NCBI GenBank assembly: GCA_963837695.1
Contig: CAWINZ010000005.1
Location: 1,550,001-1,614,000 of the forward strand
Source of the DNA: VRUE01 sp963837695
GTDB lineage: Bacteria > Actinomycetota > Thermoleophilia > Solirubrobacterales > 70-9
Reading direction: 5' to 3'
DNA length: 64,000 nt
Under the pieces are notes generated by a model, which saw only the letters and a program-made list of their open reading frames with translations, did no database searches and was not told the DNA's origin. The translations under genes and the position numbers were made by a program. Each line of letters starts with the position of its first letter. Position 1 is the first letter of the stretch. Positions 25,998 through 33,790 of the stretch are shown piece after piece.

Positions 25998-27191
25998 GTG
26001 AATCCGCCCGCGGTGATCCTCGGCGGGCTCGGTGGCGCGCTCTCCATCGCCCGCAGCCTCTCGCGCCACGGCGTGCGCGTCTGCGTGCTCGCCGAGGGCG
26101 ACTCGCCGGTGCGCGCATCCCGTCACTGCGACGAGTTCGTCGACCTCGGCGAGAGCGGGGGGGAGGTGCAGGACCGTTGGCTGGATTGGCTCGACCGCGG
26201 TCCCCGCGGCGCCGTCGTGCTGCCTGCCGGCGACGACGGGGTGGAGCTGATCGCCCGCGACCGGCACCGGCTGCTCGAGCGCGACTACATCCCGGTCGAG
26301 GCCGACGACGATGTCCAGCTGGCAATGCTCGACAAGCACGAGACTCACCGGCTCGCGCTCGGGGCGGGGGTCGCCTCACCCGAGATCCTCGCCGTCTCCT
26401 CGCCCGAGGACGTGGCGACGGTCGCCGAGCGGGTCGGCTTTCCCTGCGCGCTGAAGCCGCTGCACTCGCACCGCTTCGGCCGCCACTTCGACGCCAAGGT
26501 CTTTGTCGTCGAGGACGAGCGGGAGCTGGCCGCGGCGATCGACCGCACCAGCGCGCTGGGGTTGGAGATGCTCGCCACCGGCATCGTCCCCGGCGGAGAC
26601 GACCGCTACTGCGCCTATTACACCTACCTCGACGATCGTGGCGAGCCGCTCTTTCACTTCACCAAGCGCAAGCTGCGCCAGCAGCCGATCCACTTCGGCC
26701 TCGGCACCTATTTCGTTACCGAGTGGCTGCCGGAGGTGGCCGAGGAAGGGCTGCGCTTCTGCCAGGACATCGGCCTGCGAGGGCTGGCGAACGTCGAGTT
26801 CAAGCGCGATCCGCGCGACGGGGAGTTGAAGCTGATCGAGGTCAACCACCGCTTCACCGCGGTCAACGAGATCGTGCGGGTGGCGGGGATCGATATCGCG
26901 ACGATGGTCTACGACCATCTCGTCGGGCGGCCGGTGGAACGGATGCCGCCCTACCGTTCCGGAGTGCGCCTCTGGGCGCCGATCGAGGACCTCAGGGCGG
27001 CGCGCGAATACCGCCGCGAGGGCGAGCTGTCGCGCCTTGCCTGGGCGCGCAGCTTGCTGCATCGCAAACATCACTACTTCTTCGATTGGCGCGATCCGGG
27101 GCCGACGCTGCACAGCTTCCGCGCCAAGCTCGGCCGCCGGCTCGGCCGCGCGGCGGGCTCGACGCCGGCGCCCGCCCAACTAGCCGAGTAG
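25998..27191 (+). CDS. ATP-grasp ligase (carboxylate-amine ligase-like)
   Basis: A 397-residue ATP-grasp enzyme. The N-terminal domain starts PPAVILGGLGGALSIARSLS. ATP-binding elements follow: FPCALKPLHSHRFG with the Lys, and the catalytic block KLIEVNHRFTAVNE with Glu and Asn for Mg-ATP. The family activates a carboxylate as acyl phosphate and joins it to an amine or thiol. The GTG at 25998 is chosen because a perfect GGAGG lies 5 bases before it; a TTG at 25968 overlapping the previous stop is the alternative. Its position after an acyltransferase and between glycosyltransferase genes suggests it attaches an amino acid or similar group to the surface polysaccharide. The substrate is unknown. 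Its 3' end overlaps the next, convergent gene by 12 bases. Confidence 0.87.
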   Translation: MNPPAVILGGLGGALSIARSLSRHGVRVCVLAEGDSPVRASRHCDEFVDLGESGGEVQDRWLDWLDRGPRGAVVLPAGDDGVELIARDRHRLLERDYIPVEADDDVQLAMLDKHETHRLALGAGVASPEILAVSSPEDVATVAERVGFPCALKPLHSHRFGRHFDAKVFVVEDERELAAAIDRTSALGLEMLATGIVPGGDDRYCAYYTYLDDRGEPLFHFTKRKLRQQPIHFGLGTYFVTEWLPEVAEEGLRFCQDIGLRGLANVEFKRDPRDGELKLIEVNHRFTAVNEIVRVAGIDIATMVYDHLVGRPVERMPPYRSGVRLWAPIEDLRAAREYRREGELSRLAWARSLLHRKHHYFFDWRDPGPTLHSFRAKLGRRLGRAAGSTPAPAQLAE

Positions 27192-28211
27192 ATCCTCGAC
27201 CGCCGCGGCGATCAGCGGTTCGACCGCCGCCGGCCTGTAACGGTCGGCGATCGCCCTGCACTCCGCCGCCTCCGCCTCGCCGTAGGGGCGGTCGAGGACG
27301 CGGCGCAGGGCGGCGGAGACGGCCTCGACGGTCGGTTCGGTCAGATGGCTGTAGGAGGCGCCCCCGATGATGCCGCGCGGGCCGAAGTCGCAGTCAACCG
27401 AGACGACCGGCGTGCCCGCGGCGAGGCTCTCGACGATCACGTTGCCGAAGGACTCGTAGTGTGAGGTGACCAGCAAGACCCGGTGGCGGGCGTATTGCGC
27501 CCACGGCTCGCCGCTGAAGGGCACGATCTCCATCGGCGGGCCGGGTCGCGTCGCCGCGATCGCCTGCTCGACCTCGGCCTGGAGCCTGCCATAGCCAAGC
27601 ACGGTCAGGGGAGCTTGCGCCGCGGCGGCGCTGCGCACGGCCAGCACCGGGTTCTTGACTGGGTCGAGCCGACCGACCCACAGCACCCCCTCGCGCTCCT
27701 CCCGGCCGTCGACGAAGGCCTCTGCCGCGGCGACGTTCGGCACCACCCGCCAGGGCTTTCGCGGGCGGTAGCTGAGCTTTCGGTAGGCGTCGACCATCGC
27801 CTTGCTCGGCGTGGAGACGGCGGATGCCCGTTGGAAGGCCAGCTTGAAGGCGGCGGCCGGGATCCGCGAGTCGACCCGCAGGACGCAGGGGACCTTGCCG
27901 GTCACGATCATCCAGGGGATGCGCGGGAAGGCGAGCATCGTGCAGACGCCGAGGTAGGGCTCGAAGGCGATCAGGGCGTCGAGACCCCGCTCGAGCCGGC
28001 GCAGGCGCCAGGGGATCGTCGCCAGGTCGAGCCCCGAGCTCTTCGGCATGTGGACGACCCGCAGGCCGGAGAGGTTCGGATCGTCCTCGCGCGGCCAGAG
28101 CACGATCGCGGTGACGTCGTGCCCCAGCGAGGCGCACTGGCGGGCCCAGATGTACGCCTGGCGCTCGGCGCCGCCGCCGCTCAGCGCGCTGGTGAGGATC
28201 CCTATTCGCAT
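27180..28211 (-). CDS. Glycosyltransferase family 4
   Basis: A 343-residue GT-B retaining glycosyltransferase. The N-terminus has the typical loop MRIGILTSALSGGGAERQAY. In the C-terminal Rossmann domain, VLWVGRLDPVKNPVLAVRSA and HYESFGNVIVESLAAGTPVV hold the ExxxxxxxE donor-binding motif. It adds a sugar inside the cytosol during repeat-unit assembly. It starts 3 bases after the flippase stop, so the minus-strand run from 33697 down to 27180 reads as one operon with overlapping or abutting genes. Confidence 0.94.
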   Translation of the reverse strand: MRIGILTSALSGGGAERQAYIWARQCASLGHDVTAIVLWPREDDPNLSGLRVVHMPKSSGLDLATIPWRLRRLERGLDALIAFEPYLGVCTMLAFPRIPWMIVTGKVPCVLRVDSRIPAAAFKLAFQRASAVSTPSKAMVDAYRKLSYRPRKPWRVVPNVAAAEAFVDGREEREGVLWVGRLDPVKNPVLAVRSAAAAQAPLTVLGYGRLQAEVEQAIAATRPGPPMEIVPFSGEPWAQYARHRVLLVTSHYESFGNVIVESLAAGTPVVSVDCDFGPRGIIGGASYSHLTEPTVEAVSAALRRVLDRPYGEAEAAECRAIADRYRPAAVEPLIAAAVEDLLG

Positions 28212-28214
28212 CCG

Positions 28215-29783
28215 CTATGCGGCATCCGGAGCGGAGCGCTTGACCCGGAACCTCGACGACTCGCGCGCCGCGGCGAGTTTCTCTCGCAGTCGCAGGCGCT
28301 CGTGGTCGGTGAGGATGCGGGACCAGGCGATCGGGACGAAACAGGCGATCACGACGAGCACGTAGGCGAGCTTAAGGCCCGCGCCGGGCACCAGCGCGCC
28401 CAGCCCGACGATAACGATCGCGATCACCGCCATGCGGGCGATCGAGAACAGCACCCGGGCCTGGACCAGCCCGAGCCGCCTGGTGAAGAAGTAGAGCACG
28501 GCGGTATCGGTGAGCGCGCGCAGGAGGAAGCCGATCGCCGCGCCGCGGATCCCGTCCGCCTGCAGCAGCAGCCAGAGTCCGCCCAGGTAGAGCGGCAGCT
28601 CGACGCAGGCGACCTTGGCGATGATGTCGGGCCGGGTGCTCTGGATCAGGGCGAAGGCGACGAAGGCGAGCCCGTTGATCAGGATGCCGATCGGCAGCAG
28701 CTGCAGGATCGGGCCGCCGTTTTGGGCGAATTCCTGGTTGATCCAGATTTCGAGCAGCTGGTAGGCGAGGACCGAGGTGATCAGGACCAGCGGGAAGAGT
28801 CCGACGAAGGTGGCGCGGACGCCGCGGCCGAAGAGCGTCTCGGTGCGCTCGGGGTCGCGGCCGACGTTGGCGGCGAAGCCGGGGAAGAGCACGCCGGAGA
28901 AGGTCGCCGAGACGAACAGCAATTGCTTGGAGGCTTCGTAGGGGGTCGCGTAGAAGGCGACGGCGGCTGCAGAGACCGTGGCGCCGATCAGGACGCGGTC
29001 CAGGGTCAGCATCACGCCGGTGACGACGGCGGCGACGGTCACCCAACCGCCGAAGCGCAGCAGCGGTGAGACCTTCGCGCGGTCGATCCTGCGTTCGCGC
29101 CGGACGAGGGGATCGACGCGCATGCAGAGGAAGAGGTAGATCACCGTGGCGCTGGCCCTGCTGACGCAGACCGCGGAGACGACCACAGCGAGGTTCGTGG
29201 TGAAGAAGGCGATCGCCACCGGGCCGAAGAAGGAGAGGAAGGAGAGCGGCACCGCGACGCCGTTAGTCAGGTCGAAGCGCTGGTGGGCTTCGAGGTTACC
29301 CATCAGCGCCGTGCTGGTGAGCACGAACGGCACCGAGCAACCGAGCAGGATGAAGGTGGTCTGCGTTTCGCCGGCCAGGCTGTCCGGGATCGAGAGGACG
29401 TCGTTGGCCAGCCAGCCCGAGAGGGCGACGATCACGGCGCCGGCGGCGATGCCGATCGCGCCGAGCAGGACCATCGCCATCCAGAACAGGCCCGGGATCT
29501 CATCCTGACGCCCGGCGCCGAGCCGGTCGGCAGTGAGCTTGGTGAGTGCCCGGCCGAGGCCGAGGTCGAGCAGGCTGGCGTACCCGATCACGATCCAGGC
29601 CAGTGAGAGGATGCCGAATTTGGCCGCGCCGAGCCGCTCGACGAGCAGCGGTACCGCGATCAGGCCCATGATCGCGATCAGGCCCGCCGCGCCGATCGAG
29701 ATCGCGGCGTTCTTGATCACGACGAAGCCGCTAGAGAGCCGCTCGCGCATCGCGCGGGCGGCGTCTTGCTCGCGCTCGCTCAT
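28215..29783 (-). CDS. Wzx-type polysaccharide flippase
   Basis: A 522-residue membrane protein with about 12-14 hydrophobic segments (for example AAISIGAAGLIAIMGLIAVP and GAAVIVALSGWLANDV-like stretches) spread along its length and Arg-rich cytosolic loops. It fits the MATE/MVF-like oligosaccharide flippase family that moves the undecaprenyl-linked repeat unit across the membrane. FATPYEASKQLLFVSATFSG and FAQNGGPILQLLPIGILING carry the positions typical of the family. Its last codons overlap the next glycosyltransferase start region by a few bases, as expected of an operon. It would act with the polymerase at 30736 and the chain-length/kinase protein at 32084. Confidence 0.9.
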   Translation of the reverse strand: MSEREQDAARAMRERLSSGFVVIKNAAISIGAAGLIAIMGLIAVPLLVERLGAAKFGILSLAWIVIGYASLLDLGLGRALTKLTADRLGAGRQDEIPGLFWMAMVLLGAIGIAAGAVIVALSGWLANDVLSIPDSLAGETQTTFILLGCSVPFVLTSTALMGNLEAHQRFDLTNGVAVPLSFLSFFGPVAIAFFTTNLAVVVSAVCVSRASATVIYLFLCMRVDPLVRRERRIDRAKVSPLLRFGGWVTVAAVVTGVMLTLDRVLIGATVSAAAVAFYATPYEASKQLLFVSATFSGVLFPGFAANVGRDPERTETLFGRGVRATFVGLFPLVLITSVLAYQLLEIWINQEFAQNGGPILQLLPIGILINGLAFVAFALIQSTRPDIIAKVACVELPLYLGGLWLLLQADGIRGAAIGFLLRALTDTAVLYFFTRRLGLVQARVLFSIARMAVIAIVIVGLGALVPGAGLKLAYVLVVIACFVPIAWSRILTDHERLRLREKLAAARESSRFRVKRSAPDAA

Positions 29784-30739
29784 CTCTGTGTGCCTCCGAG
29801 GGCGGCGCTCGGATCACTTTCCGTCATGGGGGAGATATCGGCCCGCTGGGCGCCGAGCTTGTGCAATGCACGGCGGGGGCGCAGCAGGCAGGCGGCGTAG
29901 TCCAGCGCTTCGCCCGGCGCCATATGCTCACGCAGCACCCGCCTCGGCAGGTAGAAGAGCGCCAGCAGCAGGTAGAGTGACGCTTGTTGCCAGGGCTGGC
30001 CGTAGCGCGCCGCGAAGCGGCGCCCGCTGAAGCGGTTGACGCTGTCGAGCGAGGCGCCGAGCGACTCGCGCCGCGCCTCCTCCGTGCTCTTGCCGAAGCC
30101 GTGGCTGACCAGCAGGTCGGGATCGAGCTCCACGTGCCCTCCGGCGAGGCTATGGCGGGCGCAGAGGTCGGCGTCCTCGAAGTACATGAAGAAGGCGGGC
30201 GAGAAGCCGCCGATCCGCTCGAAGGCGTCGCGGTCGATCATCAGCGCCGCGCCGGAGACCCAGGCCGGAGCGTCGACGCTGCGCTCGAAGGCGTGCGACC
30301 ATCTTCCCAGCGCCAACTCCTGGGCCTCCTCGCTCCAGCCGGGCAGGTTGACGAAGCCCAGCGGTCGGTCCGGTTCAGTGGCGAACCCGCCGAGCAGAGC
30401 GTCTCCCAGGCCGCGCTCGTCAAGCGCGCGTGTCGGCAGTGAGAGCACGCGGACGTCGGGATTACTGAACAGCAGGGTGCGCGCCCGCGTGGCGGCGGCG
30501 CCGGCGTTGCAGGCCATGCCGTAGCCGACATTGGGCAGCGAGACGAAAGCGTCGGCGCGCGCGCCGGCCAGCTCCCGGGTCGCCTCGAGCTGCTCCGCCG
30601 AGGAGCCGCTGTCGACGACGCAGAGCTGGACCAGGGCGCGCCGGCCGTCGGCCTCGAACGCGTCGAGCCACTCGGGCAGGACATGGGCGCTGTCGTGGGT
30701 GACCGCGATCGCAGCGAGCGGCGGCTGGGCAGCGTTCAT
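29780..30739 (-). CDS. Glycosyltransferase family 2 (rhamnosyltransferase-like)
   Basis: A 319-residue GT-A enzyme: LAAIAVTHDSAHVLPEWLDA, LCVVDSGSSAEQLEATRELA, then a D-x-D-like LLFSNPDVRV and the acceptor block ALMIDRDAFERIGGFSPAFF with MYFEDADLCARH, which is very typical of rhamnosyltransferase-like GT2 proteins such as those of the WbbL group. The C-terminal 70 residues include a hydrophobic stretch (ASLYLLLALFYLPRRV). It would extend the lipid-linked repeat unit or mycolyl-type linker. The ATG overlaps the previous stop (ATGA), consistent with one polycistronic message. Confidence 0.92.
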   Translation of the reverse strand: MNAAQPPLAAIAVTHDSAHVLPEWLDAFEADGRRALVQLCVVDSGSSAEQLEATRELAGARADAFVSLPNVGYGMACNAGAAATRARTLLFSNPDVRVLSLPTRALDERGLGDALLGGFATEPDRPLGFVNLPGWSEEAQELALGRWSHAFERSVDAPAWVSGAALMIDRDAFERIGGFSPAFFMYFEDADLCARHSLAGGHVELDPDLLVSHGFGKSTEEARRESLGASLDSVNRFSGRRFAARYGQPWQQASLYLLLALFYLPRRVLREHMAPGEALDYAACLLRPRRALHKLGAQRADISPMTESDPSAALGGTQR

Positions 30740-32082
30740 GGCGACGGCAGCGCCGGGTGCGCGCCGGATCTTCGTCGATTCAGCCTCAGCACGGCGGCAA
30801 AGCCGAGCACGCCCCCGTAGAAGACGGCGCTGTGGCCGTACTCGAGCAGCGGCAACGAAGGCCGCACGACGAGGACCATCAACAGGATCGCCGCCACGGT
30901 GGTCCCGACCAGCGTGCGCGCCGAGATCCCTCGCCAGATCCCCAGCCCCAGCAGGGTCAGCTGCAGCACCGCGCCGAGGTAGCCGAGCACGAGCAGCGTG
31001 TTCGGCAGGCCGAGGTCGACGTCGAAGCCGAGGGTGAGGGTTTTGTTGGAGAAGCCCTGGCCGAAGAGCGTCCAGGCCTGCGAGGTTTCGTGGATCAGTT
31101 TGATCCGGTACTCACCGGTGCCCCGGCCCTGCTGGAGTTCCGTGTAGGTGCTGATCGCGCGCTCCCCGACCGGTGAGTCGAATAACGCCAGCAGGGCAAG
31201 CGCGGTGACGGCGACGAGCACGATGCGCCCGCCGACGCGCAACTGGCTCAACTTCCAGATCAGCAACAGCGACATCCCGACCGCGACCCCGACGTACTGC
31301 GCCCGCGACGCCTCGAGGGCGATCGTCAGGATGCCCAGGCCGACGAGACCGATCGTCCACGGGCTTGGCCTGTAGAGGGTGTAGGCGAAGGCGATCAGGA
31401 AGAGGCCCAGCATCGAGTTCTGCCCGGCGGTGTAGAGGCGGCTGCCCGGTCCGAGCAGGCCGGTGTTGGTGACGTCGGTGCCGACCCAGTGGCTGCACGG
31501 CCCGCAGCCGGCGGCGCCGGCATCGTAGGCCAGGGCCCAGGCGACGACGATCGCGATGACGAGCGGCAGGGCGCGCCGCAGGCCCTCGAGGGCGTCCTCG
31601 TGGGAGAGCCAGAGGATCACCCCCAGGCCGGAGAGGGGGAGGATCAGGAACGGCATCAGCAGCGAGGGGACCTCACTCGGGTGCGAGCCGAGGGCGATCA
31701 CCACGACATATGCCAGCAGGACGACCAGGCCGAGCACGAGCCCGTTGCGCGGCAGCGGCCAGCTCTCCCTGGCGGCGAAGCCGCGCACGGCGTAGACGAG
31801 CACCATCGTCCCCAGCGCGATCGCGAAGAAGAAGGCGTAGCCCTTGAGCTGGAAGGCGAGGCCGGTGTCCGCCCGCACGAAGGGCAGCAGGCCGCAGGCG
31901 CCGAGCAGGCTGACGGCGATCAATGCCTCCACGCCCAGGGCCATCGCCAGCACGAGGGCACAGGCGGCGACGATCGCGATCAGCGGGGCTTTGATCAGAA
32001 TCGCGGCGGCGAGCAGCGAGAGCCCCGCGGCGCCGACGAGCGGAAGCAGATCGCCGCCGCGCAGGCTGCGGATTCCGGTCAC
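30736..32082 (-). CDS. O-antigen polymerase/ligase-like membrane protein
   Basis: A 448-residue protein with about 11 hydrophobic segments. The periplasmic loop with GRGTGEYRIKLIHETSQAW and FGQGFSNKTLTLGFDVDLGL, followed by PNTLLVLGYLGAVLQLTLL, is the Wzy_C signature region. It is probably the polymerase of this locus because it sits between the glycosyltransferase and the chain-length regulator. A longer, TPR-tailed member of the family lies at 5080-7032. The last codons and the next ATG overlap by four bases. A cysteine pair (AAGCGPCSHW) lies in a predicted external loop. Confidence 0.88.
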   Translation of the reverse strand: MTGIRSLRGGDLLPLVGAAGLSLLAAAILIKAPLIAIVAACALVLAMALGVEALIAVSLLGACGLLPFVRADTGLAFQLKGYAFFFAIALGTMVLVYAVRGFAARESWPLPRNGLVLGLVVLLAYVVVIALGSHPSEVPSLLMPFLILPLSGLGVILWLSHEDALEGLRRALPLVIAIVVAWALAYDAGAAGCGPCSHWVGTDVTNTGLLGPGSRLYTAGQNSMLGLFLIAFAYTLYRPSPWTIGLVGLGILTIALEASRAQYVGVAVGMSLLLIWKLSQLRVGGRIVLVAVTALALLALFDSPVGERAISTYTELQQGRGTGEYRIKLIHETSQAWTLFGQGFSNKTLTLGFDVDLGLPNTLLVLGYLGAVLQLTLLGLGIWRGISARTLVGTTVAAILLMVLVVRPSLPLLEYGHSAVFYGGVLGFAAVLRLNRRRSGAHPALPSP

Positions 32083-32083
32083 G

Positions 32084-33697
32084 TCAGGCGGGGGTCTTGA
32101 CGCGGGCGGCGTACGGCATGTAGTAGCCGTCTCGCGCCGGCGCGGTGCCGTTGACCACCGTGCCGAGGGCCGACGCGTTGAGATGGGTCAACAGCTCGCG
32201 CAGGTTGTGGGCGTCGTCCTGGCGGCTGCGGCCGAGCCGGACGACCACGAGCACGCCGCTGACCTGGGCCATCAGCGGTATCGAGTCGGCGACGATCACC
32301 GGCGGCGTGTCGATCACGATCAGGTCGTATTCGCCGCGCGCCTGTTTGATCAGGGCGGCCATCTGCGGGGACTCCAGCAGCTCGGCCGAGTTCGGCGGGA
32401 TCGGCCCAGCCGGCAGCACGTGCATGGTCGCATCGGGCGCGCCTGCCAGCTCGATCGGGACGATCGCGTCCTCGAGCGGGTCCGCCTCGGCGAGGACGAG
32501 GCTGAGGCCGGAGGTCACCGGCTTGTCGAGTCGCTCGGCGAGGTTCGGCTGGCGCATGTCGGCCTCGATCAGCAGGACCGACTTGCCCGAGCGCGCCTCG
32601 GTGATCGAGAGGCCCCAGGAGACGGTCGTCTTGCCCTCTTCGGAGGCCGCCGAGGTGATCACCAGCGAATTGATTTTGCGGCCGACGTTGTAGTAGCGAA
32701 GGTTCGCGTGGAGCAGTCGGAACGCCTCCGCGCCGGGGGCGCCGAGGCCGATCGGATCGAGGCTGTGGGACTGGCTGGACTTCTCCCCTTTGGGCACCTT
32801 GGCGAGGATCGGCATGCCGAAGGCGGCTTCGACGTCCTCCTCGGTCTTGATCCGCGTGTCGAACTGCTCGATCAGCAGGATCAGGCCGACGCCGAGCAGC
32901 AGCCCGAGAACCAGGCCGAGCACGGTGTCCCGTTTCGGATGCGGAGAGACCGGGGTGGAGTTGGGCGTCGCCTCCTGCACGAGTTCTGCGTTCCCGGTCT
33001 GCAGCGAGGCGAGTACCGCGAGTTCTTCCGCCTGCTGGACAAGTCTTCTCCCCTGGGTTTCGCCGCGCTGCTGGGCGGTCAGCTGGTCGTATTGCGCTTC
33101 GACTCGCACTTTGGCTTCGAGCACGGTTTCACGGTCCGATTCGCGGCTGTACTCGATGTATTCGCGGGCAAAGACGTTGGCGATGCGTGCGGCGAGGGTC
33201 GGGTCCGGCGCCGTGACGCTGACGTCGGCGACGTCCGATTCGCCGGCCGAGCTGACGCTGACCGATCCCGCCACCGCGGCTGGGGTGAGACCGGGTATGT
33301 CGAGCTTTTTCGCGGTGCGGCTCGAGACCGCGCCGAGCGAGACCAGGCGGATGTTCGTTTCCGCGGCCCTGGTCGGGTCTTCGGAGGACGAGAAGAACGA
33401 CCCCCCGTTGAAGGACTGGTCGAAATGGGCTTCGCGGAACAGCAGTGAGGCAGTCGATTCGTATTCCTTTTCCTGGTGCAGCGACCAGGCGAGAGCCGCC
33501 ACCGGGACCATGATCGCGCAGACCAGCAGAATCGGCAGGCGCCGCCGCACGACGCGCAGGAAGGCGCGCAGCGCAGCGCCCGTCCCTTCCTGAGCGGGGG
33601 CGTACGCCGGGGCGCGGGCAGCCTGGGAGCGGCCGGTGGGGTCGCCACCGTGCGACTCGTTCGTGCCGTGGGTCGCCCTTCTCGGGGAAGGGCTCAT
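32084..33697 (-). CDS. Wzz-type chain-length regulator fused to BY-kinase
   Basis: A 537-residue protein. An N-terminal transmembrane helix (LPILLVCAIMVPVAALAWSL) opens a Wzz domain with an external coiled region (about 60-240), closed by a second helix (GLVLGLLLGVGLILLIEQFD). The cytosolic kinase part has Walker A SAASEEGKTTVSWGL, where Ser-Glu-Glu replaces the usual Pro-Gly-Glu, Walker A' VLLIEADMRQP and Walker B LIVIDTPPV. The Tyr cluster at the end is short (GYYMPYAARVKTPA, three Tyr). Such fusions control chain length and export by cyclic autophosphorylation. It is the first gene of the minus-strand operon running down to 27180. Confidence 0.93.
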   Translation of the reverse strand: MSPSPRRATHGTNESHGGDPTGRSQAARAPAYAPAQEGTGAALRAFLRVVRRRLPILLVCAIMVPVAALAWSLHQEKEYESTASLLFREAHFDQSFNGGSFFSSSEDPTRAAETNIRLVSLGAVSSRTAKKLDIPGLTPAAVAGSVSVSSAGESDVADVSVTAPDPTLAARIANVFAREYIEYSRESDRETVLEAKVRVEAQYDQLTAQQRGETQGRRLVQQAEELAVLASLQTGNAELVQEATPNSTPVSPHPKRDTVLGLVLGLLLGVGLILLIEQFDTRIKTEEDVEAAFGMPILAKVPKGEKSSQSHSLDPIGLGAPGAEAFRLLHANLRYYNVGRKINSLVITSAASEEGKTTVSWGLSITEARSGKSVLLIEADMRQPNLAERLDKPVTSGLSLVLAEADPLEDAIVPIELAGAPDATMHVLPAGPIPPNSAELLESPQMAALIKQARGEYDLIVIDTPPVIVADSIPLMAQVSGVLVVVRLGRSRQDDAHNLRELLTHLNASALGTVVNGTAPARDGYYMPYAARVKTPA

Positions 33698-33790
33698 CTA
33701 GTCGCTTCCGGGGACATTTTGGAGCCTATCGACGCACTCGTCGCCTAAGTTTAATCTCGCCCCTGGACGACCTGTCGAAGACAGTGCCCT

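Noticed and set aside
27483..29069. A 528-codon open frame on the plus strand over the glycosyltransferase and flippase genes
   Set aside because: The minus-strand genes have full family motifs and operon junctions; the plus frame is an acidic, Gly/Asp/Gln-rich shadow.
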